A stretch of 64,000 nucleotides of DNA from positions 186,001-250,000 of the forward strand of contig JACJYI010000008.1 in NCBI GenBank assembly GCA_020636225.1, in the 5' to 3' direction. Position numbers and translations under genes: made by a program. This stretch comes from Lewinellaceae bacterium. Its GTDB lineage: Bacteria; Bacteroidota; Bacteroidia; Chitinophagales; Saprospiraceae. Position 1 is the stretch's first letter. Every line of letters begins with the position of its first letter. Positions 33,866 through 47,429 of the stretch are shown piece by piece. Under the pieces are notes generated by a model. The model did no database searches and was not told where the DNA came from. It was given only the letters and a program-made list of their open reading frames with translations.

Positions 33866-34414
33866 ATGGCAGAAGAGAACAAGTGGTATTCCCTGAGAGT
33901 GATCAGTGGCAAGGAAAAGAAGATCCAGGAGAGGATCGACTTTGAGATTCAGCGAAATGGTTGGGAGCAGATCGTAACGTCGGTTTTGGTTCCTTCCGAG
34001 AAGGTCTACAAGATCCGAAACGGCAAGAAAGTGATCATGGAACGGAACATCCTACCTGGTTATATTCTGGTAGAGGCGGATCCCGACCGATTTTCAGGGG
34101 AGATTGTTTCAGCGATTGCCAATATTCCGAATGTGATTCATTTCCTCGGGAAGAATGAACCGATCCCCATGCAGCAGGCAGAAGCCAATCGCCTCCTGGG
34201 TAAGGTCGACGAGTCTCAGGAGATGCAGGAAGCCATGATCGAGCCCTTCCTGGTGGGTGAGACAGTAAAGATTATCGACGGGCCATTCAATGAGTTTGTC
34301 GGTGATATCCAGGAGGTGAACGAAGAGAAGAAGAAACTGAAAGTGATTGTTAAAATTTTTGGCCGGGGAACGGAGGTTGAACTGAACTTCCTTCAGGTTG
34401 AGAAACAAGCTTAA
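33866..34414 (+). CDS. nusG: Transcription termination/antitermination factor NusG
   Basis: 182 residues. NGN domain with KWYSLRVISGKEKKIQERI (6-24) and the LPGYILVEAD motif, then a KOW domain (GETVKIIDGPFNEFVGDIQEV, about 127-147). It links RNA polymerase to Rho or to the leading ribosome. It is 16 bases from secE and 15 from rplK. Confidence 0.97.
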   Translation: MAEENKWYSLRVISGKEKKIQERIDFEIQRNGWEQIVTSVLVPSEKVYKIRNGKKVIMERNILPGYILVEADPDRFSGEIVSAIANIPNVIHFLGKNEPIPMQQAEANRLLGKVDESQEMQEAMIEPFLVGETVKIIDGPFNEFVGDIQEVNEEKKKLKVIVKIFGRGTEVELNFLQVEKQA

Positions 34415-34428
34415 ATACGCCAAATATC

Positions 34429-34872
34429 ATGGCTAAGGAAATTGAAGTTTACATCAAATTGCAGGTGAAAGGCGGACAGGCAAACCCTGCTCCTCCGGTT
34501 GGTCCGGCTCTTGGTGCCAAAGGCGTCAACATCATGGAGTTCTGTAAGCGCTTCAACGCCGATACACAGGATCGGATGGGGAAGGTTCTTCCAGTGGTGA
34601 TCTCCGTGTACAAGGACAAGTCCTTTGACTATGTGATCAAAACACCGCCTGCCGCGGTACAACTGATGGAGGCTTCCAAAGTCTCCAAGGGATCACCTGA
34701 ACCGAACCGGAAGAAAGTTGCTTCCGTTACCTGGGATCAGGTCAAAGCCATTGCAGAAGATAAGATGGTGGATCTGAACGCCTTCACGATCGAGTCGGCC
34801 ATGAAGATGGTTGCCGGCACGGCGCGTTCCATGGGATTCACCGTCAGTGGTACGCCTCCGTGGGGCGAATAG
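34429..34872 (+). CDS. rplK: 50S ribosomal protein L11
   Basis: 147 residues with the L11 signature: KLQVKGGQANPAPPVGPALG near the N-terminus and the C-terminal rRNA-binding domain ending SMGFTVSG. It forms the GTPase-associated centre of the 50S subunit. Confidence 0.97.
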   Translation: MAKEIEVYIKLQVKGGQANPAPPVGPALGAKGVNIMEFCKRFNADTQDRMGKVLPVVISVYKDKSFDYVIKTPPAAVQLMEASKVSKGSPEPNRKKVASVTWDQVKAIAEDKMVDLNAFTIESAMKMVAGTARSMGFTVSGTPPWGE

Positions 34873-34941
34873 GATATTGATTTTTCATCACAGGGAGTGT
34901 CGACCCCCATATCGGCACGATATCACCTAAAATAGAGTAGC

Positions 34942-35637
34942 ATGTCGAAAGTAACCAAGAAAAGGAAGGTGGCTGACGCCAAGGTGGATGACACCCGGCT
35001 CTATTCCTTTGAAGAGGCCATGGGCCTGGTCAAGGAAGTGAACACCACTAAGTTTGATGCCTCGGTTGACGTCCATGTGCGTCTGGGGGTAGATCCACGG
35101 AAAGCCGACCAGGCTCTGCGTGGTACGGTATCCCTTCCACACGGGACCGGTAAGACCAAGCGCGTTCTCGCCCTGGTGACACCGGACAAAGAGCAGGAAG
35201 CCCTGGAAGCAGGAGCTGACTATGCTGGTCTGGATGAATACATCCAGAAGATTTCAGATGGTTGGACGGATATTGACGTCATCGTGGCTATGCCGACGGT
35301 GATGGCCCAGTTGGGTAAGATCGGTCGTATCCTTGGTCCACGTGGCTTGATGCCTAACCCCAAGACCGGAACCGTGACAATGGATGTCAAGTCGGCCGTC
35401 TCTGAGGTGAAGGCAGGTAAGATTTCCTTCCGCGTCGATAAGTTCGGGATTATCCACTCCACCGTTGGTCGGGTTTCCTTTGCGCCCCAGCAACTACTGG
35501 ACAATGCCAATGAATTGCTGAGTACGCTCGTGAAAATGAAGCCTTCGACGGCCAAGGGGACGTACATCAAGTCGGTCACTGTCGCCAGTACCATGAGCCC
35601 GGGAATCAAGATTGACACCCGAACCATCAAGCAGTAA
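34942..35637 (+). CDS. rplA: 50S ribosomal protein L1
   Basis: 231 residues. Conserved SVDVHVRLGVDPRKADQALRG and LGPRGLMPNPKTGTV segments place it in the L1 family. It forms the L1 stalk near the E site and in many bacteria represses its own operon. The 69-base gap after rplK has no clear terminator. Confidence 0.97.
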   Translation: MSKVTKKRKVADAKVDDTRLYSFEEAMGLVKEVNTTKFDASVDVHVRLGVDPRKADQALRGTVSLPHGTGKTKRVLALVTPDKEQEALEAGADYAGLDEYIQKISDGWTDIDVIVAMPTVMAQLGKIGRILGPRGLMPNPKTGTVTMDVKSAVSEVKAGKISFRVDKFGIIHSTVGRVSFAPQQLLDNANELLSTLVKMKPSTAKGTYIKSVTVASTMSPGIKIDTRTIKQ

Positions 35638-35663
35638 GTGTTCACCGATCAAAACAAAGGATC

Positions 35664-36191
35664 ATGACTCGCCAAGAAAAAGCTCAAGTAATCGAGCAAC
35701 TCAAGAATAAACTCGAAGACAACTCTTTTTTCTACCTGGCAGATACTTCTGCCATGTCTGTGAAGCAGATCTCGGCCCTTCGCCGGATCTGTTTTGAAAA
35801 AGGGATCGAGATCAAGGTAGTGAAGAACACCCTGGCTCGCAAAGCCATGGAAACCTTTCCGGAGGAACGCAACTATGAAGCTGTGTTCACTGCCCTGAAA
35901 GGGACTACCGCCATCCTCTTCACGGATACGGCTAACCTGCCGGCAAAAGTGATGAAGGAATATCGCAAAGATGGTGACAAGCCACAACTGAAAGCCGCCT
36001 ACATTGATACGGCTATCTTCCTCGGTGATGACCAGCTGGAAGCATTGAGCAAGCTCAAGTCCAAAGAAGAGCTGCTTGGTGAGGTGATCGGATTGTTGCA
36101 GTCTCCTGCGAAGAACGTGATCAGTGCATTGAAGTCAGGTGGTTCTACCATTGCTGGCTTGGTCAAGGCACTTGAAGAACGTGCTGCCTGA
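35664..36191 (+). CDS. rplJ: 50S ribosomal protein L10
   Basis: 175 residues. The N-terminal rRNA-binding part (SAMSVKQISALRRIC; VVKNTLARKAM) and a C-terminal helix that carries the L7/L12 dimers are evident. rplL follows after 85 bases, the usual rplJ-rplL pair. I see no confident L10 leader structure in the 26 bases before it. Confidence 0.96.
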   Translation: MTRQEKAQVIEQLKNKLEDNSFFYLADTSAMSVKQISALRRICFEKGIEIKVVKNTLARKAMETFPEERNYEAVFTALKGTTAILFTDTANLPAKVMKEYRKDGDKPQLKAAYIDTAIFLGDDQLEALSKLKSKEELLGEVIGLLQSPAKNVISALKSGGSTIAGLVKALEERAA

Positions 36192-36276
36192 TAGCAGGTA
36201 GCGAAACCAGGTACGGCTTCCAAGTCATGCGCTCATTTGAGACCGCATTAATTCATTTTTAGAAAAAACAAGCAAC

Positions 36277-36657
36277 ATGGCAGATCTGAAAAGCCTTGCA
36301 GAATCTTTAGTCAACCTGACCGTAAAGGAGGTGAATGAACTGGCCGCCATCCTGAAGGATGAGTACGGTATCGAACCAGCAGCAGCAGCAGTCGCTGTAG
36401 CCGCCGGTCCAGCAAGTGCTGGCGGTGGTGAGGCAGCAGCTGAGCAAACGGAATTCGACGTCATTCTCTCTTCGGCTGGTGCAGCGAAACTGCAAGTCGT
36501 CAAAGAAGTTAAAACCATCACTGGCCTCGGTTTGAAAGAAGCGAAGGACCTCGTAGATGGCGCTCCCGGTGTCGTAAAGTCCGGAGTTTCCAAGGAAGAA
36601 GCCGAATCCATTCGGAAGGCTTTGGAGGAAGCAGGCGCTTCTGTTGAGGTGAAGTAA
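36277..36657 (+). CDS. rplL: 50S ribosomal protein L7/L12
   Basis: 126 residues: an N-terminal dimerisation domain, an Ala/Gly-rich hinge (AAAAVAVAAGPASAGGGEAAA, about 37-57) and the C-terminal domain with LKEAKDLVDGAPGVVKSGVSKEEA, which binds translation factors. Present as several copies per ribosome, so its message level must exceed that of rpoB; a hairpin after it may serve that. Confidence 0.97.
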   Translation: MADLKSLAESLVNLTVKEVNELAAILKDEYGIEPAAAAVAVAAGPASAGGGEAAAEQTEFDVILSSAGAAKLQVVKEVKTITGLGLKEAKDLVDGAPGVVKSGVSKEEAESIRKALEEAGASVEVK

Positions 36658-36736
36658 TCCAAGCTCTTTCTTACCCGTGCCAATGGTGATATGCGCGTAA
36701 CCGCACACGTAACAACAGTACATCAACCAGATTAAT

Positions 36737-36769
36737 GGCTTAGTCGGTATCCAGTATATCGGCTAAGCC
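36737..36769 (+). terminator. Attenuator-like hairpin between rplL and rpoB
   Basis: A 14-bp stem with two G-T pairs (36737-36750 with 36756-36769) around a 5-base loop, followed by CTTTCTGGTTTTATT. The T-run is interrupted, suiting partial read-through into rpoBC. Confidence 0.65.
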
Positions 36770-36836
36770 CTTTCTGGTTTTATTCCCCTTCTGGAAAAGG
36801 GATGCCTTTTTCATCGCTTCAAAACCGCTCTTTCTC

Positions 36837-39800
36837 ATGGGATCCAACGCTATGTTGATCAGCCCGGAACAGCAACGCATCAACTTCGGGAAAATTAAAA
36901 TGTCCATGGAATATCCGGATCTTCTGGATATCCAACTGCGTTCTTTTCAAGAGTTTTTTCAATTGGAAACAACTCCTGAAAATCGAATCAGTGAAGGACT
37001 CTATCGTGTATTTCAGGAGAACTTTCCAATATCTGATGCCCGGAATATCTTTCTCCTTGAATTCTTGGACTACTTCGTCGATCCACCACGCTACACCATT
37101 GAGGAATGTATGCAACGTGGTCTGACCTACAGCGTGCCACTCAAGGCCAAGCTGAAGTTGTCCTGTAATGACGAAGAACATATTGACTTCCAGACCATCG
37201 TTCAGGATGTCTTCCTGGGGAATATTCCCTACATGACCCCCAAGGGTACCTTTGTGATCAATGGTGCTGAGCGCGTCATCGTGTCTCAGCTTCACCGTTC
37301 TCCGGGTGTATTTTTCGGTCAAAGCTTCCACCCGAACGGAAGCCAGATCTTCTCCGCCCGGGTCATTCCATTCAAAGGAGCATGGATGGAGTTTGCGACG
37401 GACATCAACAATGTGATGTACGCCTATATTGACCGGAAGAAGAAGTTTCCTGTCACCACCCTCCTTCGTGCGATCGGTTATGATACCGACAAGGTCATTC
37501 TCGATTTGTTCGGACTGGCCGATGAGATTAATGCTACGGCAAAGGATCTGAAGAAGGCACTGGGTCGTAAACTGGCTGCTCGTGTTCTGAGAAGCTGGAC
37601 AGAGGATTTTGTCGATGAAGACACAGGGGAAGTTGTGACCATCGAGCGAAATGAGATCATTCTGGAGCGGGATGTGATCCTCGATGAGACGAATATTGAA
37701 TTGATCCTTGCGGCGGAGTGCAAATCGGTCATTCTCCAGAAGGAGGATGTCGAGGAGGACTTTGCCATCATTTACAATACCCTGCAAAAAGACCCTTCCA
37801 GCTCTGAAATGGAAGCGGTGACCCACATCTATCGTCAGTTGAGGGGGACCGATCCCCCGGATGAAGAGACGGCTCGTGGCATTATCGACAAGCTCTTCTT
37901 CAGTGACAAGCGTTACAACCTGGGTGAAGTAGGCCGCTACAAGATCAACAGAAAGCTGAACCTGGAGATCGATGAGGAAACGCTCGTCCTGACCAAGGAG
38001 GATATCATTCACATCGTGCGCTATCTGGTCAAATTGATCAACCAGCATGCCGATATCGATGATATCGACCATCTCAGCAATCGCCGCGTACGCACCGTGG
38101 GTGAGCAGCTGTTCTCCCAATTTGGAGTCGGCCTCGCCAGGATGGCACGGACCATCCGCGAGCGGATGAATGTTCGGGACAATGAAGTATTCACCCCGGT
38201 GGATCTCATCAATGCCCGTACGTTGTCGTCCGTAATCAACTCGTTCTTTGGTACCAGCCAGTTGTCCCAGTTTCTGGACCAGACCAATCCGCTGTCGGAG
38301 ATCACGCACAAGCGGAGGATTTCTGCTCTTGGCCCGGGAGGTCTGTCACGTGAACGTGCGGGCTTTGAAGTTCGTGACGTACACTATTCCCACTATGGTC
38401 GCTTGTGTACTATCGAAACGCCGGAAGGACCGAACATCGGACTGATCTCCACACTCTGTGTGCATGCCAAGGTCAACAAGATGGGTTTCCTGGAAACACC
38501 ATACCGGAAGGTGGTCAAGGGTAAGGTCGACCTGAAGGGTCCGATCCAGTTCCTGTCTGCTGAAGGCGAGGATTTCCAGCGGATCGCCCAGGCCAATGCA
38601 GTCCTGGATGATAAGGGTGGCTTCGTTACCGACCGGATCAAATCCAGGGAACATGGAGAATTCCCGGTATTGGCACCCGATGAATTGGATTTCATGGACG
38701 TAGCCCCCAACCAGATTGTCGGGGTATCGGCTTCCATGATCCCGTTCCTGGAGCATGATGACGCCAACCGTGCCCTGATGGGATCGAACATGCAGCGTCA
38801 GGCGGTGCCCCTGATCAAGCCGGCCTCTCCGATCGTCGGTACCGGCCTGGAAGGCAAGGTAGCCCGTGATTCACGGATGCTCATCAATGCAGAAGGGGAA
38901 GGTGTCGTCGAGTATGTCGATGCCGATCAGGTGGTGATCCGCTATGATCGCAGCGATGAAGATCAGTTGATCTCCTTTGAGGATAACCGGAAGGCCTACC
39001 AGCTGACGAAATTCCAGAGCACGAACCAGGGGACCTGTATCAACCTGAAGCCGATCGTCAAGAAAGGAGATCGGGTGATCAAAGGCCAGATCCTCTGTGA
39101 TGGATATGCGACCGAACTCGGTGAACTGGCCCTGGGCCAGAACCTCAAAGTGGCCTTCATGCCATGGAAGGGCTACAACTTTGAGGATGCCATCGTGATC
39201 TCGGAGCGGGTTGTTCGTGACGATATCTTCACATCGATCCACATCGAGAGTTTCGAGATGGATGTTCGGGACACCAAACTGGGTGAAGAAGAGTTGACCA
39301 ACGATATCCCGAACGTCAGTGAAGATGCCACCAAGGACCTGGATGAGAATGGGATCATTCGCATCGGGGCTTGGGTCAATGAAGGGGATATCCTGATCGG
39401 AAAGATTACCCCGAAGGGCGAATCCGATCCGACCCCGGAAGAGAAACTGCTTCGAGCCATCTTCGGCGACAAGGCCGGCGATGTCAAGGATGCCTCCATG
39501 AAGGCCCCCCCGTCCACCTTCGGGGTGGTCATTGCCAAGCAGTTGTTTGCCCGGGCCAAGAAGGATAAAGTGCAGAAGGTCCAGGAGAAGGAACTCCTCG
39601 ACAAACTGGATGACCAGCATGCCATCGCTCTGAACGAGTTGAAGACCATCCTGATCGACAAGCTGATGACCCTGACCAAAGGCAAGGTCGCCCAGGGCAT
39701 TCGCAGCATCTACAACGAGGAAATGGTGTCAAAAGGCATCAAGTTCACGTTGAATGTGCTGAAGAATATTGACTACTCGGTAGTCGATTACAACAAGTGG

Positions 39801-40658
39801 ACGGATGACGACCATGCCAATGAGCTGATCGCCAGGTTGTTACACAACTTCTCGATCAAGGTGAATGAAGAGGTCGGACGCTACAAGCGGGAAAAGTTCA
39901 ACATTTCCATCGGAGACGAACTTCCTGCCGGCGTGCTGAAGCTGGCCAAGGTCTACCTGGCTCGGAAGCGCAAATTGAAGGTGGGAGACAAAATGGCCGG
40001 TCGTCACGGAAACAAGGGGATCGTGTCCAAGATCGTTCGTGCCGAGGACATGCCGTTCCTCCCGGATGGTACCCCTGTCGACATCGTCCTGAATCCACTG
40101 GGTGTACCCTCGCGGATGAATCTCGGACAGATCTTCGAAACGGTTCTCGGCTGGGCTGGCGAAAAGTTGAATGTCAAGTTCGGTACGCCCATCTTCGACG
40201 GTGCCAAACGCGACGAGATCGAGGCGTATATCCAGAAGGCGGAGTTGCCATCCCTGGGTCAGACCTATCTGTATGATGGGGAGACCGGAGATCGCTTCCA
40301 CCAGCAGGCGACCGTCGGCGTGATCTACATGATCAAGCTGTCGCACATGGTCGACGATAAGATGCACGCTCGTTCCATCGGACCATACTCCTTGATCACG
40401 CAACAGCCACTGGGCGGTAAGGCCCAGTTCGGTGGTCAGCGATTCGGGGAAATGGAAGTCTGGGCGCTGGAGGCCTTCGGGGCCAGCACCATCCTGCGCG
40501 AGTTGCTTACGGTCAAGTCGGACGATATTATCGGACGGGCCAAGACCTACGAAGCGATCGTCAAGGGAGACAATCTTCCCGAGCCGAACATTCCGGAATC
40601 GTTCAATGTATTGATCCATGAATTGCGTGGATTGGCCCTGGATGTCAAGTTTGACTAG
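36837..40658 (+). CDS. rpoB: DNA-directed RNA polymerase subunit beta
   Basis: 1273 residues, full length for Bacteroidota. The rifampicin-pocket region is intact (GTSQLSQFLDQTNPLSEITHKRR, around 475-497), as are the GRHGNKGIV motif near 1056 and the SLGTGLEGK-type central segment. An ATG at 36852 is an alternative start. Cotranscribed with rpoC 49 bases downstream; forms one jaw of the RNA polymerase catalytic cleft. Confidence 0.98.
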   Translation: MGSNAMLISPEQQRINFGKIKMSMEYPDLLDIQLRSFQEFFQLETTPENRISEGLYRVFQENFPISDARNIFLLEFLDYFVDPPRYTIEECMQRGLTYSVPLKAKLKLSCNDEEHIDFQTIVQDVFLGNIPYMTPKGTFVINGAERVIVSQLHRSPGVFFGQSFHPNGSQIFSARVIPFKGAWMEFATDINNVMYAYIDRKKKFPVTTLLRAIGYDTDKVILDLFGLADEINATAKDLKKALGRKLAARVLRSWTEDFVDEDTGEVVTIERNEIILERDVILDETNIELILAAECKSVILQKEDVEEDFAIIYNTLQKDPSSSEMEAVTHIYRQLRGTDPPDEETARGIIDKLFFSDKRYNLGEVGRYKINRKLNLEIDEETLVLTKEDIIHIVRYLVKLINQHADIDDIDHLSNRRVRTVGEQLFSQFGVGLARMARTIRERMNVRDNEVFTPVDLINARTLSSVINSFFGTSQLSQFLDQTNPLSEITHKRRISALGPGGLSRERAGFEVRDVHYSHYGRLCTIETPEGPNIGLISTLCVHAKVNKMGFLETPYRKVVKGKVDLKGPIQFLSAEGEDFQRIAQANAVLDDKGGFVTDRIKSREHGEFPVLAPDELDFMDVAPNQIVGVSASMIPFLEHDDANRALMGSNMQRQAVPLIKPASPIVGTGLEGKVARDSRMLINAEGEGVVEYVDADQVVIRYDRSDEDQLISFEDNRKAYQLTKFQSTNQGTCINLKPIVKKGDRVIKGQILCDGYATELGELALGQNLKVAFMPWKGYNFEDAIVISERVVRDDIFTSIHIESFEMDVRDTKLGEEELTNDIPNVSEDATKDLDENGIIRIGAWVNEGDILIGKITPKGESDPTPEEKLLRAIFGDKAGDVKDASMKAPPSTFGVVIAKQLFARAKKDKVQKVQEKELLDKLDDQHAIALNELKTILIDKLMTLTKGKVAQGIRSIYNEEMVSKGIKFTLNVLKNIDYSVVDYNKWTDDDHANELIARLLHNFSIKVNEEVGRYKREKFNISIGDELPAGVLKLAKVYLARKRKLKVGDKMAGRHGNKGIVSKIVRAEDMPFLPDGTPVDIVLNPLGVPSRMNLGQIFETVLGWAGEKLNVKFGTPIFDGAKRDEIEAYIQKAELPSLGQTYLYDGETGDRFHQQATVGVIYMIKLSHMVDDKMHARSIGPYSLITQQPLGGKAQFGGQRFGEMEVWALEAFGASTILRELLTVKSDDIIGRAKTYEAIVKGDNLPEPNIPESFNVLIHELRGLALDVKFD

Positions 40659-40707
40659 TACAGGCCCGACTCCGTTGATTCATTGTTAGTTCTACAAACT
40701 TCCACAA

Positions 40708-45012
<4,305 letters not shown>

Positions 45013-45036
45013 GTCAATAGGCGATATAGATCATAA

Positions 45037-45066
45037 GAGCCGGATACCCTCCGGCTCTTTTTTTTT
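45037..45066 (+). terminator. Terminator after rpoC
   Basis: GAGCCGGA/TCCGGCTC stem with loop TACCC and nine T; 24 bases past the rpoC stop. Confidence 0.93.
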
Positions 45067-45102
45067 CCAGAAGGGAATACCTCGGACCTCCTGTGGATGG
45101 TC

Positions 45103-45110
45103 TACCTTTG
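45103..45110 (+). promoter_or_regulatory. -7 box of ruvX-def (leaderless configuration)
   Basis: TACCTTTG ends four bases before the ATG at 45115, so the predicted transcript starts at the start codon. Confidence 0.6.
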
Positions 45111-45114
45111 TGCC

Positions 45115-45543
45115 ATGGGACGTTGGATGGCGATCGATTATGGAAGCAAGCGGTCTGGTATTGCCGTGACCGATCCACTGCGAATCATCGCCAGTGGCCT
45201 GACCACCGTTCCGACCGGCGAACTTTTAGGGTTCCTGGAAAGTTATCTCCGGGACGAGCAGGTGGACCGGATCGTTCTGGGTGATCCCTACCATATGAAT
45301 GGCGATCCAGCCCAGTTGCATGAGCGCATCCATCAGTTTGGCACCCATCTCAGTCGAAAGTTCAAGGATGTGAGGATCGACTACTGGGATGAGCGCCTCT
45401 CCTCCGAACGGGCACGGGAAGCGATCCTTCAGTCTGGTGCGAAGAAAAAGAAACGCCAGGACAAGGCACTGGTCGATCAGGTCTCCGCAGGGATCATCCT
45501 GCTCGAATATTTGGAATACCATGAAAAGCAAGCAATGCCATGA
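45115..45543 (+). CDS. ruvX: Putative pre-16S rRNA nuclease / Holliday junction resolvase (YqgF family)
   Basis: 142 residues from the ATG at 45115; the upstream ATG at 45097 precedes the -7 box. RNase H-like fold with MAIDYGSKRSGIAVTD (first Asp), VLGDPYHMNG and DERLSSERA (second acidic), and a final DQVSAGIILLEYL (third Asp). The YqgF family trims the 16S rRNA 5' end in E. coli and has been proposed as a Holliday junction resolvase. Its stop overlaps the def start (ATGA). Confidence 0.92.
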   Translation: MGRWMAIDYGSKRSGIAVTDPLRIIASGLTTVPTGELLGFLESYLRDEQVDRIVLGDPYHMNGDPAQLHERIHQFGTHLSRKFKDVRIDYWDERLSSERAREAILQSGAKKKKRQDKALVDQVSAGIILLEYLEYHEKQAMP

Positions 45544-46100
45544 TTTTACCGATTTTTGGATACGGCCAGCCTGTACTCAAGCGAATCGCAGAAGACATAC
45601 CGGCCGATTACCCCAAGCTTGACCAGCTGATCGCGAACATGTGGGAAACGATGTACAATGCCCACGGGGTCGGATTGGCGGGCCCTCAGGTCGGGTTGGC
45701 TCTGCGCATCTTCGTCATCGATACGGAACAGGTGAAGGATGATGAGAAGCTGGATGTCGGCTTCAAGAAAGTATTCCTCAATGCCCGGATCCTGGAGGAG
45801 GAGGGGACCCCATGGTCGTACGAGGAGGGCTGCCTGAGCATCCCGGATATTCGCGGGGATGTGGAGCGATGCCCGACCATCCGGATCCGATACCAGGATG
45901 AACATTTCCAATGGTTTGAAGAAACCTACTCCGGGTTGAACGCCCGGGTCATCCAGCATGAATACGATCATATTGAAGGTGTCCTGTTCACCGAAAAGCT
46001 GAAACCCCTCAAAAAGCGATTGATCAAGAAGAAACTGGAAATGATCCGGACCGGACAGATCCTGCCGGACTATAAGATGCGATTTGCCGTCCGGTCGTGA
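45540..46100 (+). CDS. def: Peptide deformylase
   Basis: 186 residues. All three PDF motifs are present: GVGLAGPQVG (about 41-50), EEGCLSIP (about 97-104, Cys a metal ligand) and QHEYDHIEG (about 139-147, HExxH-type ligands and catalytic Glu). It removes the formyl group from nascent proteins. Translationally coupled to ruvX by a 4-base overlap. Confidence 0.97.
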   Translation: MILPIFGYGQPVLKRIAEDIPADYPKLDQLIANMWETMYNAHGVGLAGPQVGLALRIFVIDTEQVKDDEKLDVGFKKVFLNARILEEEGTPWSYEEGCLSIPDIRGDVERCPTIRIRYQDEHFQWFEETYSGLNARVIQHEYDHIEGVLFTEKLKPLKKRLIKKKLEMIRTGQILPDYKMRFAVRS

Positions 46101-46168
46101 ATTCCCACAGATGATCCGGGATTCAACTTGCTCCCGAAACATTACCTTGGTGCTATAATTCTGACAAC

Positions 46169-46660
46169 ATGAAAAAACTGATCATTCTCCTCTTGTTCAT
46201 GGGATGTGCCTCAGCGACATTCTCCCAGGAGTATTCACGGGCCATTGGTCTGCGACTGGGTTGGGACTATGGGGTCAGCTACAAGCACTTTCTCAACCAG
46301 AAGGCTGCCATTGAGGCGATCGGAACCTTTCGGACATTTGGTATAGGCGATTTTCGCTGGAGTTACCTGCGACTGGCGGGTGTATACCTGGTCCACAACC
46401 CCTTCCCGGATGTCCCGGGTTTGCAGTGGTACTATGGCGGCGGAGCCACGTTCCTGACCTATGGAGGGGACTACGGCGACTACTATCCGGATGATGCGAC
46501 GATCGGAGTCGGTATCGTCGGAGCCATCGGATTGGATTACAAGTTCGAGAATGCCCCGATATCCCTGACCATCGACTGGATGCCATCCTTTGTATTCGGG
46601 AGCTACTACCGCGGATTTGGCGGTGAGCTGGGTGGTCTGGGTGCCCGGTACACCTTCTGA
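46169..46660 (+). CDS. Small outer membrane beta-barrel-like protein
   Basis: 163 residues with a signal peptide (1-19) and a Gly/Tyr/Phe-rich body of alternating strands (IGLRLGWDYGVSYKHF; LQWYYGGGATFLTYGG; VGAIGLDYKF), ending in an aromatic residue (ARYTF), all typical of an 8-strand outer membrane barrel. No specific family or partner is recognisable. A near-consensus -7 box TACCTTGG is at 46143. Confidence 0.75.
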   Translation: MKKLIILLLFMGCASATFSQEYSRAIGLRLGWDYGVSYKHFLNQKAAIEAIGTFRTFGIGDFRWSYLRLAGVYLVHNPFPDVPGLQWYYGGGATFLTYGGDYGDYYPDDATIGVGIVGAIGLDYKFENAPISLTIDWMPSFVFGSYYRGFGGELGGLGARYTF

Positions 46661-46705
46661 TCGGTCCGGTGTGGTTTGGCCAGCCGGAGTCTGTGCCAAG
46701 CGGCA

Positions 46706-47347
46706 TTACTTCCGGCCAAAGTCAGCTGGAATCTCACCCCAGCGTTCTGTCTCCCACTTGATGACCTGGTTGGGCACCGTGTGCTGTTTCAGCCAGGTTT
46801 CCGCCCGATCAATCAGGTCGAAGAGGATGGCATTTCGACCCGTTGCAGCCAATGTGGTCTTGGCCTTTTTGTGTTTGAGCCAGGAAAGGGCAGTACGCGA
46901 ATCCGTGTAAATGACGGTTTTCCGGTCGTTGTTCCGGTGCAATTGGGCCAGCGCATGGACCAGGGCGAGGAATTCCCCCACATTGTTGGTGCCATCCGGA
47001 AAGGGCCCCTGGTGAAAGAGCTCCTGTCCCGTAGCGAGATCCACGCCCCGGTATTCCATCGGGCCGGGTACTCCACTGCAGGCTGCGTCAACGGCCCAGG
47101 CGGGCAAGGGGATGTCCACACCGATCCGCGGTTTCCCCACCAGACGGGCTTTCTTGTTTCCCTGTCCGGACGACTGGATGGCAGCACTGTGGCCGGCTCG
47201 GAACGCTGCCTTGGCCTCTTCCAGGGTGGGGTAGGATTTGTACTTTGCACCGGGATATCCCTGGATGCGCGCCTTTGCATCATGCCAGGAATCATAGATA
47301 CCCGGCTCGCTCCCGACCCAAATCACGTAGAACTTCCTTTTTGCCAT
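46706..47347 (-). CDS. Ribonuclease H with N-terminal viroplasmin domain
   Basis: 213 residues from the ATG at 47347. Residues 1-45 form a viroplasmin-type RNA/DNA hybrid-binding domain (KFYVIWVGSEPGIYDSWHDA...YPTLEEAKAAF), as in eukaryotic RNase H1. The catalytic domain follows with Asp in WAVDAACSG, Glu in NNVGEFLALVHAL, Asp in IYTDSRTAL and a final Asp in IPADFGRK. It degrades the RNA of RNA-DNA hybrids. The -7 box is five bases from the ATG. Divergent from tatD. Confidence 0.92.
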   Translation of the reverse strand: MAKRKFYVIWVGSEPGIYDSWHDAKARIQGYPGAKYKSYPTLEEAKAAFRAGHSAAIQSSGQGNKKARLVGKPRIGVDIPLPAWAVDAACSGVPGPMEYRGVDLATGQELFHQGPFPDGTNNVGEFLALVHALAQLHRNNDRKTVIYTDSRTALSWLKHKKAKTTLAATGRNAILFDLIDRAETWLKQHTVPNQVIKWETERWGEIPADFGRK

Positions 47348-47352
47348 GCCTG

Positions 47353-47360
47353 CAAAAGTA
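47353..47360 (-). promoter_or_regulatory. -7 box of the RNase H gene (leaderless configuration)
   Basis: Minus-strand TACTTTTG (47360-47353) is followed by CAGGC and then the ATG at 47347. Confidence 0.6.
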
Positions 47361-47397
47361 GGAGATTCCCCGGGGCCGAGATAACGGAGGATGCCGT

Positions 47398-47405
47398 TAC
47401 CTTTG
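47398..47405 (+). promoter_or_regulatory. -7 box of tatD
   Basis: TACCTTTG, exact consensus, 24 bases before the TatD ATG at 47430 and divergent from the RNase H promoter. Confidence 0.6.
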
Positions 47406-47429
47406 TCCATCATAAAGGAACAACTCACG

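Noticed and set aside
36819..38309. 496-codon minus-strand open frame
   Set aside because: Antisense to rpoB; no domain or start context.
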